Below are positions 62,817 to 64,000 of a stretch of DNA of 64,000 bases, piece by piece. The DNA comes from Neorhodopirellula lusitana. GTDB taxonomy: Bacteria > Planctomycetota > Planctomycetia > Pirellulales > Pirellulaceae. The stretch spans positions 1,116,001 through 1,180,000 of the forward strand of contig NZ_FXUG01000001.1 of assembly GCF_900182915.1 (NCBI RefSeq). Direction: 5' to 3'. The position numbers and the translations under genes were made by a program. Within the stretch, counting starts at the first letter, position 1. The number at the start of each line of letters is the position of its first letter. The notes beneath the pieces were generated by a model. It was not told where the DNA came from. It worked only from the letters and a program-made list of their open reading frames with translations, and did not search any database.

Positions 62817-63824
62817 TTATTTCGATAGCTTGCCTACGGTTGTTCGCATCAACACCAGATTGTCGTGCACCAGACTCGATGACCAAATGAATTGGGCATC
62901 CGATTTTGGATCGTCAAACAAGTCGGTGAAATTTGTGTATGCCGGTTTGTTATCGACGCCGACAAAATCGTTGGTATAGGTCGCTGCATTTGGCCAAGCA
63001 AGATCGTCGAAACCCGCCGAGGACCAATCTTTGGGAATTGGCCAGTGTGCCGCGAAGTACGCGGTTCCGTCTGCCGTGTCTTCGGTGCTGCACTTCGAAC
63101 TGTCTCGAATGGTTCCATCAAGAACCAAGCATTCCTTCGTTTTGAGAGGTGCCGTGTAAAACGTCTGTGCTTTCCAACTCGCATCGGTTACCGAAACGAT
63201 TTCGCCTGCTTCGTTTTTGACAACGGCTACCAATCCAGCGTCCCCTTGGTGAAAAGGAGCGCCTTTGAATTTCTCAAACCCCAGCCCCAAGCGTTCCTCC
63301 CAGTCGACGCCCATGATCCCAACAGTGAATGGTCGCTGCGTCCTGAAACGAATGACGCTACTGTTAAACGGCGTCATGGGAACGGCATCGACCGCCAACA
63401 ATTTGCCGTTCACGAAGAACTCAAAATAGTTGTCGCCAAAGACGTAGGCAGTGAATATCTCGTCAACACCGGCGTCGATTACCGGAATTGCTTCCAGATC
63501 AACGTCGGCAATTCCCTCAGGCTTGACCCCGTTTGCTTCGTTGTACAGATCCGCAGCTTGGGTGGCCGATTGAAAATGAGTCTTGGCAGGCACCGTCCAT
63601 TCAATGCCATCTGCGGATTTGATCGTCCCAACATTGGCCGTGCGTGGATTGTCGCCCTTCCACTGGTAGAGCCTAGTAACGTCCGACTGAGCTTCTCCCT
63701 GTGTGAACGAAGGCGGAACGGGCGTCGTGTCCCGTTCTTGCGCGTCAGCAATGGGATGGGGGGCCGCCATAATGGCGAGCAGAATTGCAGTCGTGGCCGT
63801 CGTACAGAAAGATTGACGATTCAT
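62817..63824 (-). CDS. Secreted protein of unknown function
   Basis: A 335-residue protein from ATG 63824; the longer frame to 63962 lacks support. A signal peptide (TTATTAILLAIMAAPHPIAD AQ) is followed by a beta-rich mature protein, with WKGDNPRTANVGTIKS, FTAYVFGDNYFEFFVNGKLL AVD, and RTQRPFTVGIMGVDWEE. The piece DNYFEFFVNGKLLAVD resembles galactose-binding-like (jelly-roll) domains with a carbohydrate-facing edge. Conserved Trp pairs occur near the end (YFAAHWPIPKDWSSAGFDDL AW). I recall similar secreted proteins in planctomycetes and marine eukaryotes, but no assigned function. It is the last gene of the window and stands alone. Confidence 0.72.
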   Translation of the reverse strand: MNRQSFCTTATTAILLAIMAAPHPIADAQERDTTPVPPSFTQGEAQSDVTRLYQWKGDNPRTANVGTIKSADGIEWTVPAKTHFQSATQAADLYNEANGVKPEGIADVDLEAIPVIDAGVDEIFTAYVFGDNYFEFFVNGKLLAVDAVPMTPFNSSVIRFRTQRPFTVGIMGVDWEERLGLGFEKFKGAPFHQGDAGLVAVVKNEAGEIVSVTDASWKAQTFYTAPLKTKECLVLDGTIRDSSKCSTEDTADGTAYFAAHWPIPKDWSSAGFDDLAWPNAATYTNDFVGVDNKPAYTNFTDLFDDPKSDAQFIWSSSLVHDNLVLMRTTVGKLSK

Positions 63825-64000
63825 GAAATCACACAAACGGAAAAGTCGTACTAGTGAGAGGTACAAAGTCGGTTCAGACTTGGCGGAACCAGAGAATTCC
63901 GGTCGCATTCCATAGAATGACCAAAGAACCCAAACTACCGACGCCCCCGTCGTGGTCTGCAATTCACCGTTGCAACTTGCGGCAACTGACGACGCTCAAA

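Overview
The window looks like a Planctomycetota chromosome, most probably a Rhodopirellula-like member of the Pirellulaceae. The evidence is the gene content: a DUF1592/DUF1588/DUF1585 haem protein, four secreted sulfatases, two CsrA paralogues, many secreted proteins of unknown function, moderately GC-rich DNA and very many small imperfect palindromes between genes. All identifications come from reading translated sequence and recalling families; no database was searched.

Layout. 0-7.2 kb: the 3' part of a DUF1592-type gene, then a sulfatase cluster (three sulfatases and a small secreted protein). 7.4-9.95 kb: an HxlR regulator followed by gene debris (royal-jelly-family, OpuAC-type and GH130 remnants). 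9.9-16.8 kb: a complete N-type F-ATPase operon in the order atpD-C-Q-R-B-E-F-A-G. It lacks a separate delta gene, has a delta-like tail on subunit b and two carboxylates in subunit c, and its atpD is cut by one in-frame TGA where Trp is expected. 17.2-22.1 kb: an HlyD / RbbA / YhhJ-type export operon. 22.4-30.4 kb: a TPR lipoprotein, then an overlapping pair: a beta-propeller sensor kinase and a 1131-residue protein that joins a NarL-type response regulator to a MalT-type regulator. 30.4-31.5 kb: a REP-associated tyrosine transposase between two arrays of its presumed palindromes.

31.6-44.1 kb: a dense one-strand block with a YiaW/YiaV pair, three DUF1254/DUF1214 proteins, CsrA, two small proteins, a secreted HAD phosphatase and an AtsA-like sulfatase. 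A second palindrome family separates the genes, and leftover 3' ends of further DUF1254-type genes lie between them. 44.3-48.5 kb: a cyclic-nucleotide-domain patatin phospholipase and a sensor Ser/Thr kinase. 48.5-55.7 kb: small ORFs, a decayed zinc alcohol dehydrogenase, a large secreted planctomycete protein, a cytochrome c lipoprotein, a CBS protein, an Aas-like acyl-acyl carrier protein synthetase and Hsp20. 55.7-64 kb: a PAC2 protein, a DUF2267-sigma region 4 chimera with a zf-HC2 partner, a Crp/Fnr regulator, GT2, CsrA, an inverted-order zinc-finger membrane protein, an NrtS-like protein, DUF547, a decayed NnrE and a secreted protein of unknown family.

Themes. Sulfatases, the haem protein and the propeller sensor fit degradation of sulfated polysaccharides. 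Gene decay is unusually visible: five recognisable pseudogenes, one nonsense-split ATPase gene and 3'-end scars. Three palindrome families sit in distinct zones, one of them around its likely transposase. The least ordinary items are the sigma chimera, the double regulator, the DUF1254 block with its scars, and the N-ATPase with an interrupted beta gene.
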